A stretch of 64,000 nt of DNA from Escherichia coli (GTDB lineage Bacteria; Pseudomonadota; Gammaproteobacteria; Enterobacterales; Enterobacteriaceae), in assembly GCF_036503815.1 (NCBI RefSeq), contig NZ_AP027764.1:1364001-1428000 (forward strand). Direction: 5' to 3'. Within the stretch, counting starts at the first letter, position 1; the number at the start of each line of letters is the position of its first letter. Shown here piece after piece: positions 7,417 to 17,899 of the stretch. Position numbers and translations under genes: made by a program. The notes under the pieces were generated by a model that saw only the letters and a list, made by a program, of their open reading frames with translations, had not been told where the DNA came from and made no database searches.

Positions 7417-10400
7417 ATGAAAAAGTTACGCGTAGCCGCCTGCATGCTAATGCTGGCGCTGGCAGGGTGCGACAACAACGATAACGCGCCAACAGCGGTG
7501 AAAAAAGATGCACCTTCTGAAGTTACTAAAGCGGCATCTTCAGAAAACGCGAGTTCAGCAAAACTCTCTGCACCGGAGCGACAAAAACTGGCACAACAGA
7601 GTGCCGGTAAGGCGCTGACATTGCTGGATCTCTCTGAAGTCCAACTCGATGGCGCAGCCACGCTGGTACTGACCTTCTCTATCCCTCTCGACCCGGATCA
7701 GGATTTCTCGCGCGTTATTCACGTCGTTGATAAAAAAAGCGGCAAAGTGGATGGGGCCTGGGAGCTGTCAGATAATCTTAAAGAGCTGCGTTTACGCCAC
7801 CTCGAGCCGAAACGTGATTTGATCGTTACTATTGGCAAGGAGGTCAAGGCACTCAACAACGCAACCTTCAGTAAAGATTACGAAAAAACTATAACTACCC
7901 GCGATATCCAGCCCAGCGTCGGTTTTGCCAGCCGTGGTTCGCTGCTGCCTGGAAAAGTCATTGAAGGGCTGCCGGTAATGGCGCTCAATGTTAACAATGT
8001 CGATGTTAACTTCTTCCGTGTTAAGCCAGAATCTCTGCCAGCATTTATTAGCCAATGGGAATACCGAAATTCGCTGGCGAACTGGCAGTCAGACAAACTG
8101 CTGCAAATGGCGGATCTGGTTTATACCGGACGTTTTGATCTCAATCCTGCGCGTAACACCCGTGAAAAATTATTGCTGCCGCTGGGTGATATCAAACCGC
8201 TTCAGCAGGCGGGTGTGTATCTGGCTGTGATGAATCAGGCTGGACGTTACGATTACAGTAATCCCGCGACGCTGTTTACATTAAGTGATATCGGCGTATC
8301 GGCCCACCGTTATCACAATCGTCTGGATATCTTTACCCAAAGCCTGGAAAACGGCGCGGCCCAGCAAGGAGTTGAAGTCTCATTATTAAATGAGAAAGGG
8401 CAGACTCTGACTCAGGCAACCAGTGATGCTCAGGGGCATGTGCAGCTGGAAAATGATAAAAACGCGGCATTACTGTTGGCGCGTAAAGACGGTCAGACAA
8501 CGCTACTCGATTTAAAACTTCCGGCGCTGGACTTAGCAGAATTTAACATTGCTGGCGCGCCAGGCTATAACAAACAGTTTTTCATGTTTGGCCCGCGCGA
8601 TCTTTATCGCCCGGGTGAAACAGTCATCCTTAATGGTTTATTGCGTGATGCAGACGGTAAAGCGTTGCCCGATCAACCCATCAAGCTGGACGTAATTAAA
8701 CCCGACGGGCAGGTACTCAGGAGCGTCGTTAGTCAGCCGGAGAATGGCCTCTATCACTTTACCTGGCCACTCGATAGTAATGCGGCCACCGGCATGTGGC
8801 ATATCCGAGCCAACACGGGCGATAACCAGTATCGGATGTGGGATTTCCACGTCGAAGATTTTATGCCAGAGCGCATGGCGCTGAATCTGACCGGTGAGAA
8901 AACCCCGTTAACGCCGAAAGATGAAGTGAAATTCTCCGTGGTGGGTTACTACCTGTACGGGGCGCCTGCTAATGGTAATACTTTACAAGGGCAACTTTTC
9001 CTGCGCCCACTGCGTGAAGCTGTGTCAGCCTTACCTGGTTTCGAATTCGGCGATATAGCTGCTGAAAACCTTTCGCGCACGCTGGATGAAGTTCAGTTGA
9101 CGCTGGATGATAAAGGGCGCGGCGAAGTTTCTACAGAAAGCCAGTGGAAGGAAACGCATTCCCCATTACAGGTTATTTTCCAGGGCAGTTTGCTGGAGTC
9201 TGGCGGTCGCCCGGTGACGCGCCGTGCTGAGCAGGCTATCTGGCCTGCCGATGCATTGCCGGGGATCCGTCCGCAATTCGCCTCGAAATCGGTTTACGAT
9301 TATCGCACTGACAGTACGGTAAAACAGCCCATTGTTGATGAAGGCAGTAACGCCGCTTTTGACATCGTTTATAGCGATGCACAGGGCGTCAAAAAAGCTG
9401 TGTCTGGCTTACAAGTGCGCCTGATTCGCGAACGCCGCGATTACTACTGGAACTGGTCAGAAGATGAAGGCTGGCAGTCACAGTTTGATCAAAAAGATCT
9501 GATCGAAAATGAACAAACACTGGATCTTCAGGCTGATGAAACCGGTAAAGTCAGTTTCCCGGTAGAGTGGGGCGCTTATCGTCTGGAAGTCAAAGCGCCG
9601 AATGAAGCGGTCAGTAGTGTGCGTTTCTGGGCTGGCTATAGCTGGCAGGACAATAGCGACGGTAGCGGTGCTGTGCGACCAGACCGTGTCACGCTGAAAC
9701 TGGATAAAGCCAGTTATCGCCCTGGTGATACCATTAAGTTGCACATTGCCGCGCCAACGGCGGGTAAAGGCTATGCGATGGTCGAGTCCAGTGAAGGGCC
9801 GCTGTGGTGGCAGGAGATTGATGTTCCGGCACAAGGGCTGGATCTGACGATTCCGGTCGATAAAACCTGGAATCGTCATGATCTTTATTTAAGTACGCTG
9901 GTGGTACGTCCTGGCGATAAATCCCGCTCCGCGACGCCAAAACGCGCAGTTGGCGTGTTGCATTTGCCGCTTGGCGATGAAAACCGTCGTCTCGATCTGG
10001 CGCTGGAAACTCCAGCGAAAATACGCCCCAATCAGCCATTAACCGTGAAAATTAAAGCCAGCAATAAAAATGGTGAGATGCCAAAACAGGTGAATGTGCT
10101 GGTGTCTGCGGTTGATAGCGGTGTGCTGAATATTACTGATTATGTCACGCCAGATCCGTGGCAGGCATTCTTTGGTCAGAAACGCTATGGCGCAGATATT
10201 TACGATATTTACGGTCAGGTTATTGAAGGTCAGGGGCGTCTGGCAGCTCTGCGTTTTGGTGGCGATGGTGATGAACTGAAACGCGGTGGTAAACCGCCAG
10301 TAAATCACGTCAATATTGTTGCGCAACAGGCGCTACCGGTAACACTCAACGAACAGGGCGAAGGCACGGTTACATTGCCGATTGGTGATTTTAACGGTGA

Positions 10401-12378
10401 ATTGCGCGTCATGGCACAAGCATGGACGGCAGATGATTTCGGTAGCAACGAAAGCAAAGTGGTTGTTGCCGCACCGGTGATAGCAGAACTGAATATGCCG
10501 CGCTTTATGGCCAGCGGTGACACCTCACGTCTGACGCTGGATATCACTAATCTTACCGATAAACCGCAAAAACTGAACGTTGCTCTGACCGCCAGTGGCT
10601 TGCTTGAACTGGTTAGCGATTCACCCGCAGCCGTTGAATTAGCGCCGGGCGTGCGAACCACGCTGTTTATCCCGGTGCGAGCATTGCCGGGTTATGGTGA
10701 TGGTGAAATTCAGGCCACTATTAGCGGGTTAGCGTTACCGGGCGAAACCGTTGCCGATCAGCATAAGCAGTGGAAAATGGGTGTCCGTCCGGCATTTCCG
10801 GCACAAACCGTCAATTACGGTACGGCGTTGCAGCCTGGTGAGACATGGGCGATTCCAGCTGATGGATTGCAAAACTTCTCGCCTGTTACGCTGGAAGGGC
10901 AATTGTTGTTGAGCGGCAAAGCACCGTTGAATATTGCACGTTATATCAAAGAGTTAAAAGCGTATCCGTACGGTTGTCTGGAGCAAACCGCCAGCGGCCT
11001 GTTCCCGTCACTTTACACCAACGCAGCCCAACTGCAGGCGTTGGGAATCAAAGGCGACAGTGATGAGAAGCGCCGTGCGGCAGTCGATATCGGCATTTCT
11101 CGTTTACTGCAAATGCAACGTGATAACGGTGGCTTTGCGCTGTGGGATAAAAACGGTGATGAAGAGTACTGGCTGACGGCTTACGTGATGGATTTCCTGG
11201 TCCGCGCAGGTGAGCAGGGTTACAGCGTGCCGACAGAAGCCATTAACCGGGGGAATGAGCGTCTACTGCGCTATTTACAAGATCCGGGCATGATGTCGAT
11301 TCCGTATGCGGATAATCTCAAAGCCAGTAAATTCGCCGTACAGTCTTACGCTGCGCTGGTGCTGGCCCGTCAGCAAAAGGCACCGCTGGGTGCGCTGCGT
11401 GAAATCTGGGAGCATCGTGCCGATGCTGCGTCTGGATTACCGCTGCTGCAACTTGGCGTTGCGCTGAAAACCATGGGCGATGCAACGCGTGGTGAAGAAG
11501 CGATTGTGTTGGCGCTGAAAACGCCGCGCAATAGTGATGAGCGGATATGGCTGGGTGATTACGATAGTCCACTGCGCGACAACGCATTGATGCTCTCCTT
11601 GCTGGAAGAGAACAAATTGCTACCCGATGAGCAGTACCCTCTGCTGAACACACTTTCGCAGCAGGCGTTCGGTGAACGCTGGTTATCAACTCAGGAAAGT
11701 AACGCGCTGTTCCTGGCTGCCCGTACGATTCAGGATTTACCGGGCAAATGGCAGGCGCAAACGTCTTTCTCTGCTGAGCTGCTGACAGGTGAGAAAGCGC
11801 AAACCAGCAATCTGAATAGCGATCAACTTGCCACCTTACAGGTGACCAACAGTGGCGATCAGCCGTTATGGCTGCGTGTGGATGCCAGCGGTTATCCGCA
11901 ATCCGCCCCTTTACCGGCGAGTAATGTGCTGCAAATCGAGCGCCATATTCTTGGCACTGACGGTAAGAGCAAATCGCTGGATTCGTTACGTAGCGGCGAT
12001 CTGGTACTGGTCTGGTTGCAGGTCAAAGCCAGTAACAGCGTGCCGGATGCTTTGGTCGTTGATTTACTGCCTGCGGGCCTGGAACTGGAAAACCAGAACC
12101 TGGCTAACGGCAGCGCCAGCCTGGAGCAAAGTGGTAGCGAAGTGCAAAACCTACTCAGTCAAATGCAACAAGCGAACATTAAGCACATTGAGTTCCGTGA
12201 CGATCGCTTTGTGGCGGCGGTTGCCGTTGATGAATATCAACCAGTCACGCTGGTGTATCTGGCGCGGGCGGTAACGCCGGGAACATACAATGTTCCGCAA
12301 CCAATGGTGGAATCGATGTATGTTCCCCACTGGCGGGCGACTGGCGCGGCTGAAGATCTGTTGATTGTCAGACCGTAA
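7417..12378 (+). CDS. yfhM: YfhM, bacterial alpha-2-macroglobulin lipoprotein (ECAM)
   Basis: This 1,653-residue periplasmic lipoprotein is the E. coli alpha-2-macroglobulin, thought to trap invading proteases. The signal peptide ends in the lipobox LALAGC with lipidated Cys18; the next residues are DN, compatible with inner-membrane retention. A chain of beta-sandwich (MG) domains is followed by the thioester domain with CLEQ, whose reactive Cys is residue 1187. A protease that cuts the bait region would expose this thioester and be bound covalently. The stop codon directly abuts the ATG of pbpC, so the two are co-translated. Confidence 0.96.
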   Translation: MKKLRVAACMLMLALAGCDNNDNAPTAVKKDAPSEVTKAASSENASSAKLSAPERQKLAQQSAGKALTLLDLSEVQLDGAATLVLTFSIPLDPDQDFSRVIHVVDKKSGKVDGAWELSDNLKELRLRHLEPKRDLIVTIGKEVKALNNATFSKDYEKTITTRDIQPSVGFASRGSLLPGKVIEGLPVMALNVNNVDVNFFRVKPESLPAFISQWEYRNSLANWQSDKLLQMADLVYTGRFDLNPARNTREKLLLPLGDIKPLQQAGVYLAVMNQAGRYDYSNPATLFTLSDIGVSAHRYHNRLDIFTQSLENGAAQQGVEVSLLNEKGQTLTQATSDAQGHVQLENDKNAALLLARKDGQTTLLDLKLPALDLAEFNIAGAPGYNKQFFMFGPRDLYRPGETVILNGLLRDADGKALPDQPIKLDVIKPDGQVLRSVVSQPENGLYHFTWPLDSNAATGMWHIRANTGDNQYRMWDFHVEDFMPERMALNLTGEKTPLTPKDEVKFSVVGYYLYGAPANGNTLQGQLFLRPLREAVSALPGFEFGDIAAENLSRTLDEVQLTLDDKGRGEVSTESQWKETHSPLQVIFQGSLLESGGRPVTRRAEQAIWPADALPGIRPQFASKSVYDYRTDSTVKQPIVDEGSNAAFDIVYSDAQGVKKAVSGLQVRLIRERRDYYWNWSEDEGWQSQFDQKDLIENEQTLDLQADETGKVSFPVEWGAYRLEVKAPNEAVSSVRFWAGYSWQDNSDGSGAVRPDRVTLKLDKASYRPGDTIKLHIAAPTAGKGYAMVESSEGPLWWQEIDVPAQGLDLTIPVDKTWNRHDLYLSTLVVRPGDKSRSATPKRAVGVLHLPLGDENRRLDLALETPAKIRPNQPLTVKIKASNKNGEMPKQVNVLVSAVDSGVLNITDYVTPDPWQAFFGQKRYGADIYDIYGQVIEGQGRLAALRFGGDGDELKRGGKPPVNHVNIVAQQALPVTLNEQGEGTVTLPIGDFNGELRVMAQAWTADDFGSNESKVVVAAPVIAELNMPRFMASGDTSRLTLDITNLTDKPQKLNVALTASGLLELVSDSPAAVELAPGVRTTLFIPVRALPGYGDGEIQATISGLALPGETVADQHKQWKMGVRPAFPAQTVNYGTALQPGETWAIPADGLQNFSPVTLEGQLLLSGKAPLNIARYIKELKAYPYGCLEQTASGLFPSLYTNAAQLQALGIKGDSDEKRRAAVDIGISRLLQMQRDNGGFALWDKNGDEEYWLTAYVMDFLVRAGEQGYSVPTEAINRGNERLLRYLQDPGMMSIPYADNLKASKFAVQSYAALVLARQQKAPLGALREIWEHRADAASGLPLLQLGVALKTMGDATRGEEAIVLALKTPRNSDERIWLGDYDSPLRDNALMLSLLEENKLLPDEQYPLLNTLSQQAFGERWLSTQESNALFLAARTIQDLPGKWQAQTSFSAELLTGEKAQTSNLNSDQLATLQVTNSGDQPLWLRVDASGYPQSAPLPASNVLQIERHILGTDGKSKSLDSLRSGDLVLVWLQVKASNSVPDALVVDLLPAGLELENQNLANGSASLEQSGSEVQNLLSQMQQANIKHIEFRDDRFVAAVAVDEYQPVTLVYLARAVTPGTYNVPQPMVESMYVPHWRATGAAEDLLIVRP

Positions 12379-14691
12379 ATGCCTCGCCTGTTAACCAAAC
12401 GCGGCTGCTGGATAGCGCTGGCAGCTGCGCCTTTTCTCCTTTTTTTTGCCGCGTGGGGAGCAGATAAACTCTGGCCCCTGCCATTGCATGAAGTCAATCC
12501 CGCACGCGTAGTCGTGGCGCAGGATGGTACGCCACTCTGGCGTTTCGCCGATGCTGAGGGCATCTGGCGCTATCCGGTAACCATCGAAGATGTCTCTCCG
12601 CGTTACCTTGAAGCACTGATCAATTATGAAGATCGCTGGTTCTGGAAGCATCCGGGGGTGAATCCATTCTCGGTGGCGCGCGCAGCATGGCAAGATCTCA
12701 CTTCGGGACGGGTTATTTCCGGCGGCAGCACACTCACCATGCAGGTTGCTCGTCTGCTTGATCCTCACCCCAAAACTTTTGGCGGCAAAATTCGCCAGCT
12801 CTGGCGCGCGTTTCAACTGGAATGGCACTTGTCTAAACGTGACATTCTGACCTTGTATCTTAATCGCGCTCCGTTTGGTGGTACGTTGCAGGGGATCGGT
12901 GCGGCAAGTTGGGCATATCTCGGAAAATCGCCTGCGAATTTAAGCCATTCCGAGGCGGCAATGCTGGCGGTGTTACCACAAGCGCCCAGCCGACTGCGTC
13001 CGGATCGCTGGCCGGAACGTGCCGAGGCCGCACGTAATAAAGTGCTCAATCGGATGGCTGCGCAAGGTGTGTGGTCCCGTGAGCAGGTAAAAGAATCTAG
13101 TGAAGAGCCCATCTGGTTGGCACCCAGACAAATGCCGCAACTGGCACCGCTGTTTTCGCGCATGATGCTCGGTAAAAGCAAAAGCGACAAAATCGTTACT
13201 ACGCTGGATGCTGGTTTACAGCGTCGTCTGGAAGAACTGGCGCAAAACTGGAAAGGACGGTTGCCACCGCGCAGTTCGTTGGCAATGATCGTTGTTGATC
13301 ATACTGATATGAGTGTGCGCGGCTGGGTAGGATCGGTTGATCTTAATGATGATTCCCGCTTTGGGCATGTCGATATGGTCAATGCGATCCGATCGCCGGG
13401 ATCGGTACTCAAACCGTTTGTTTATGGTCTGGCGCTGGATGAAGGCTTGATCCACCCTGCATCGCTGTTGCAAGACGTTCCCCGGCGCACTGGTGATTAT
13501 CGACCAGGCAACTTTGACAGCGGTTTTCATGGCCCGATCAGCATGAGTGAAGCGCTGGTGCGCTCGCTGAATTTACCTGCTGTGCAGGTGCTGGAAGCCT
13601 ATGGACCGAAACGGTTTGCGGCAAAGTTACGCAATGTTGGATTGCCGTTATATTTGCCCAACGGTGCTGCACCGAATCTTTCGCTCATTCTCGGCGGCGC
13701 AGGTGCAAAACTGGAGGATATGGCTGCAGCGTATACCGCATTTGCTCGCCACGGTAAGGCGGGTAAGTTGCGCTTACAGCCGGGGGACCCATTACTTGAG
13801 CGACCGTTAATGTCGCCGGGGGCCGCGTGGATTATCCGCCGAATTATGGCAGATGAAGCGCAGCCGCTTCCGGATGGCGCTTTGCCACGCGTCGTACCAC
13901 TGGCGTGGAAAACAGGAACCAGTTATGGCTATCGCGATGCATGGGCTATTGGCGTTAACGCTCGTTACGTAATTGGGATCTGGACTGGCAGACCGGACGG
14001 TACGCCCGTTGTCGGTCAGTTTGGCTTTGCCAGCGCCGTACCGCTGTTGAATCAGGTCAATAATATCTTACTGTCGCGCAGTGCGAATCTGCCGGAAGAC
14101 CCGCGTCCTGATTCTGTAAGCCGTGGCGTTATCTGCTGGCCGGGTGGGCAATCATTGCCAGAAGGCGATAGCAATTGCCGCCGTCGTCTTGCCACCTGGC
14201 TGCTGGACGGGAGCCAGCCGCCAACTCTGTTACTGCCCGAGCAGGAAGGCATTAATGGCATTCGTTTCCCCATCTGGCTGGATGAAAACGGTAAACGTGT
14301 TGCTGCTGATTGTCCTCAGGCTCGACAAGAAATGATTAATGTCTGGCCATTACCACTTGAACCCTGGCTACCTGCTGCTGAACGACGAGTAGCGCGCTTA
14401 CCTGGGGCATCAACAAATTGCCCGCCGTATGGTCGTGATGCTCAGGTACCTTTACAGTTGATTGGTGTGCGTGATGGCGTAATTATCAAACGTCTGCCAG
14501 GAGCTACTGATGCGTCATTACCAGTACAATTAAGCGGAGGAACAGGCGAACGCTGGTGGTTTCTTAATGGTGAACCGTTAGCTGAACGCGGGCGTAACGT
14601 GACTCTGCATTTGACAGAGAAAGGCGATTATCAATTGCTGGTAATGGACGAAATGGGGCAGGTGGCGACAGTGAGATTTGTCATGCAGTAG
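12379..14691 (+). CDS. pbpC: PbpC, penicillin-binding protein 1C
   Basis: This is a 770-residue bifunctional class A PBP anchored by one N-terminal membrane segment (about residues 10-30). The glycosyltransferase domain shows the EDRWFWKHPG and GGSTLTMQVARLL motifs. The transpeptidase domain has SVLK (Ser342 to Lys345), SLN and KTGTS (511-515). The C-terminal 90 residues form the PBP1C-specific domain. In E. coli PBP1C is mainly a transglycosylase. No base separates it from yfhM, which suggests that PBP1C helps repair cell wall where YfhM traps hostile proteases (published proposal, not visible here). Confidence 0.96.
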   Translation: MPRLLTKRGCWIALAAAPFLLFFAAWGADKLWPLPLHEVNPARVVVAQDGTPLWRFADAEGIWRYPVTIEDVSPRYLEALINYEDRWFWKHPGVNPFSVARAAWQDLTSGRVISGGSTLTMQVARLLDPHPKTFGGKIRQLWRAFQLEWHLSKRDILTLYLNRAPFGGTLQGIGAASWAYLGKSPANLSHSEAAMLAVLPQAPSRLRPDRWPERAEAARNKVLNRMAAQGVWSREQVKESSEEPIWLAPRQMPQLAPLFSRMMLGKSKSDKIVTTLDAGLQRRLEELAQNWKGRLPPRSSLAMIVVDHTDMSVRGWVGSVDLNDDSRFGHVDMVNAIRSPGSVLKPFVYGLALDEGLIHPASLLQDVPRRTGDYRPGNFDSGFHGPISMSEALVRSLNLPAVQVLEAYGPKRFAAKLRNVGLPLYLPNGAAPNLSLILGGAGAKLEDMAAAYTAFARHGKAGKLRLQPGDPLLERPLMSPGAAWIIRRIMADEAQPLPDGALPRVVPLAWKTGTSYGYRDAWAIGVNARYVIGIWTGRPDGTPVVGQFGFASAVPLLNQVNNILLSRSANLPEDPRPDSVSRGVICWPGGQSLPEGDSNCRRRLATWLLDGSQPPTLLLPEQEGINGIRFPIWLDENGKRVAADCPQARQEMINVWPLPLEPWLPAAERRVARLPGASTNCPPYGRDAQVPLQLIGVRDGVIIKRLPGATDASLPVQLSGGTGERWWFLNGEPLAERGRNVTLHLTEKGDYQLLVMDEMGQVATVRFVMQ

Positions 14692-14754
14692 TCTGTTTTG
14701 CTCATATTTGTTGCTTAAACTCGTTTTATTTTAAAAAAATGTTACCTTCATCAA

Positions 14755-14783
14755 TAGTCAACGGCCCTGTTGCTCATTATAAT
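14755..14783 (+). promoter_or_regulatory. Likely ndk promoter
   Basis: A perfect TATAAT at 14778-14783 lies 57 bases upstream of ndk, preceded by AT-rich DNA. The -35 region is poor, so the call rests mainly on the -10 box and position. Confidence 0.45.
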
Positions 14784-14839
14784 CCGCGCCATCTCGTACG
14801 CTGGTACAGACAACAACAGAATAATTTACAGAGGTAAAA

Positions 14840-15271
14840 ATGGCTATTGAACGTACTTTTTCCATCATCAAACCGAACGCGGTAGCAAAAAACGTCATTG
14901 GCAATATCTTTGCGCGCTTTGAAGCTGCAGGGTTCAAAATTGTCGGCACCAAAATGCTGCACCTGACCGTTGAACAGGCTCGTGGCTTTTATGCTGAACA
15001 CGATGGAAAACCGTTCTTTGATGGTCTGGTTGAATTCATGACCTCTGGCCCGATCGTGGTTTCCGTGCTGGAGGGTGAAAACGCCGTTCAGCGTCACCGC
15101 GATCTGCTGGGCGCGACCAATCCGGCAAACGCACTGGCCGGTACTCTGCGTGCTGATTACGCTGACAGCCTGACCGAAAATGGTACCCACGGTTCTGATT
15201 CCGTCGAATCTGCCGCTCGCGAAATCGCTTATTTCTTCGGCGAAGGCGAAGTGTGCCCGCGCACCCGTTAA
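14840..15271 (+). CDS. ndk: Ndk, nucleoside diphosphate kinase
   Basis: Ndk transfers the terminal phosphate from ATP to nucleoside diphosphates through a phosphohistidine. The 143-residue sequence has the family signature NGTHGSDS with catalytic His117 and the N-terminal [12 protein letters not shown] strand. Length equals that of the E. coli enzyme. The gene has its own -10 box, a clear ribosome site (AGAGG) and a terminator 60 bases after the stop, so it is probably monocistronic. Confidence 0.97.
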
Positions 15272-15330
15272 TAATTTCGTAAATGCCGCGTGCAAACGTG
15301 GCATCCGTGCGCCAGAATTTGTACAATGCA

Positions 15331-15374
15331 GCGCCCCCGGACGAGCAACCGCTCACCGGGGCGTTTCTTTTTTC
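15331..15374 (+). terminator. Terminator after ndk
   Basis: A GC-rich stem (CGCCCCCGG at about 15332 pairing with CCGGGGCG ending near 15363, one bulge) is followed by TTTCTTTTTT. This is a good intrinsic terminator between ndk and rlmN. Confidence 0.75.
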
Positions 15375-15420
15375 AACCCTCCAGGGGCCATAACGTGTAA
15401 TAACGAGGCCGGAATAGCAT

Positions 15421-16575
15421 ATGTCTGAACAATTAGTCACACCTGAAAACGTCACCACGAAAGATGGAAAAATCAACCTGCTGGATCTCAACCGTCAGCA
15501 GATGCGGGAGTTTTTTAAAGATTTAGGTGAAAAACCCTTCCGCGCCGATCAGGTGATGAAGTGGATGTATCACTATTGCTGCGACAACTTTGATGAGATG
15601 ACCGACATCAACAAAGTGTTGCGCGGCAAACTAAAAGAGGTGGCGGAAATCCGCGCACCGGAAGTGGTTGAAGAACAGCGTTCATCTGACGGCACCATTA
15701 AATGGGCGATTGCCGTTGGCGATCAGCGCGTCGAAACGGTGTATATCCCGGAAGACGACCGTGCCACGCTTTGCGTTTCCTCGCAGGTGGGGTGTGCGCT
15801 GGAGTGTAAATTCTGTTCCACCGCCCAGCAGGGCTTTAACCGCAATCTGCGGGTGTCGGAAATTATCGGCCAGGTGTGGCGTGCAGCGAAAATCGTTGGC
15901 GCAGCAAAAGTCACCGGTCAGCGCCCAATCACTAACGTAGTGATGATGGGTATGGGCGAGCCGCTGCTCAACCTGAACAACGTCGTTCCGGCGATGGAAA
16001 TCATGCTCGATGATTTCGGTTTTGGTCTGTCTAAACGTCGCGTTACGCTCTCTACATCAGGCGTTGTTCCGGCGCTGGATAAACTGGGCGATATGATCGA
16101 CGTAGCGCTGGCAATTTCCCTGCATGCGCCGAACGACGAAATTCGTGACGAAATTGTGCCGATCAACAAAAAGTACAATATCGAAACGTTTCTTGCTGCG
16201 GTGCGCCGCTATCTGGAGAAATCTAACGCCAATCAGGGCCGAGTCACTATTGAATACGTGATGCTTGATCACGTTAACGACGGCACTGAACACGCGCACC
16301 AACTGGCGGAGCTGCTGAAAGATACGCCGTGTAAGATCAACCTGATCCCGTGGAACCCGTTCCCTGGCGCGCCGTATGGACGCAGCTCAAACAGTCGTAT
16401 CGACCGTTTCTCAAAAGTGCTGATGAGCTACGGTTTCACCACTATTGTGCGTAAAACTCGTGGTGATGATATCGATGCTGCCTGTGGTCAGTTGGCGGGC
16501 GATGTTATCGACCGTACGAAACGTACCCTGCGTAAACGAATGCAGGGTGAGGCCATCGACATTAAAGCGGTCTGA
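15421..16575 (+). CDS. rlmN: RlmN, 23S rRNA and tRNA adenine C2 methyltransferase
   Basis: RlmN is a radical SAM enzyme that makes 2-methyladenosine at 23S rRNA A2503 and at A37 of some tRNAs. The 384-residue protein has the cluster motif CALECKFC (Cys125, Cys129, Cys132) and the methyl-carrying Cys near residue 355 in DIDAACGQ. The N-terminal accessory domain and GEP motif (MGMGEPLLN) are present. The start at 15421 gives the E. coli length. A strong terminator follows the gene. Confidence 0.96.
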
Positions 16576-16580
16576 TAGCC

Positions 16581-16620
16581 ATTACGCCACGGTTACTTTA
16601 TGTACCGTGGCGTAATCTTT
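16581..16620 (+). terminator. Terminator after rlmN
   Basis: A perfect 13-bp stem (16581-16593 with 16604-16616) and a 10-base loop are followed by CTTTT, six bases after the rlmN stop. Strong intrinsic terminator. The remaining 240 bases before rodZ hold no gene that I can support, only a possible -10 box TATGAT at 16766-16771. Confidence 0.8.
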
Positions 16621-16859
16621 TATGAATGAAGTATTAAGTTGCAATTGTCTGGTCAATATTAACGGTGCGTTTTTGCTGACTTTAAGGCAGTATGTAACGA
16701 TGCAACAGTAAGTTAGCCTTAGTGAATGTGGGCTTTGTCACGAGCACACAGACGGTCTTATACTGTATGATAACGGTTAACTTAACGGATGTTTCGCGGT
16801 GTGGGTGAGCATGATGGTTCACCGGCATCTCAATTCTCATTTAAACGTACCTGCAGCGA

Positions 16860-17873
16860 ATGAATACTGAAGCCACGCACGACCAAAATGAAGCACTTAC
16901 TACCGGCGCTCGCCTGCGTAATGCTCGCGAACAACTAGGACTTAGTCAGCAGGCCGTTGCTGAGCGACTTTGCCTGAAGGTTTCCACGGTACGCGACATT
17001 GAAGAAGATAAGGCACCTGCCGATCTTGCTTCAACATTCCTGCGCGGATATATCCGCTCTTATGCGCGTCTGGTACATATTCCAGAAGAAGAACTGCTAC
17101 CGGGGCTGGAAAAACAGGCTCCACTACGAGCTGCAAAAGTTGCGCCGATGCAGAGTTTTTCCCTCGGTAAACGCCGCAAAAAACGTGACGGCTGGCTGAT
17201 GACCTTCACCTGGCTGGTGTTGTTTGTGGTTATTGGCCTGAGCGGTGCCTGGTGGTGGCAAGACCACAAAGCTCAGCAGGAAGAGATCACTACTATGGCC
17301 GATCAATCTTCTGCGGAACTGAGCAGTAATAACGAACAGGGGCAGAGTGTTCCGTTAGATACGTCGACAACCACAGACCCGACTACGACGTCCACGCCGC
17401 CAGCGTCTGTGGATACTACCGCAACTAACACGCAAACACCTGCCATAACTTCGCCAGCACCAGCTGTTGATTCGCAACAAAATGCAGTTGTTTCACCTTC
17501 GCAGGCAAATGTTGATACCGCTGCGACCCCGGCACCAACGGCAACAACAACGCCAGATGGTGCTGCGCCGTTGCCAACCGATCAGGCTGGCGTGACCACG
17601 CCGGCGGCTGACCCGAATGCGTTGGTGATGAACTTTACTGCCGATTGCTGGCTGGAAGTCACTGACGCTACCGGTAAAAAACTGTTTAGCGGTATGCAGC
17701 GTAAAGACGGTAATTTGAACTTAACCGGCCAGGCTCCGTACAAACTGAAAATTGGTGCGCCAGCCGCAGTACAGATCCAGTATCAAGGGAAACCTGTCGA
17801 TCTGAGTCGTTTTATCAGAACTAACCAGGTTGCGCGTCTGACCCTAAATGCCGAACAATCACCGGCGCAGTAA
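16860..17873 (+). CDS. rodZ: RodZ, cytoskeletal MreB partner
   Basis: RodZ links cytoplasmic MreB filaments to the wall-elongation machinery and is needed for rod shape. The 337-residue protein has an N-terminal helix-turn-helix domain (about 15-80) that binds MreB, a basic stretch KRRKKRD (104-110), one membrane segment (about 111-133), a long Thr/Pro/Ala-rich periplasmic linker (about 165-250) and a C-terminal beta domain. The order and length match E. coli RodZ. It is 26 bases upstream of ispG, so the two are probably co-transcribed. Confidence 0.96.
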   Translation: MNTEATHDQNEALTTGARLRNAREQLGLSQQAVAERLCLKVSTVRDIEEDKAPADLASTFLRGYIRSYARLVHIPEEELLPGLEKQAPLRAAKVAPMQSFSLGKRRKKRDGWLMTFTWLVLFVVIGLSGAWWWQDHKAQQEEITTMADQSSAELSSNNEQGQSVPLDTSTTTDPTTTSTPPASVDTTATNTQTPAITSPAPAVDSQQNAVVSPSQANVDTAATPAPTATTTPDGAAPLPTDQAGVTTPAADPNALVMNFTADCWLEVTDATGKKLFSGMQRKDGNLNLTGQAPYKLKIGAPAAVQIQYQGKPVDLSRFIRTNQVARLTLNAEQSPAQ

Positions 17874-17899
17874 CAGACGGGTAACGCGGGAGATTTTTC

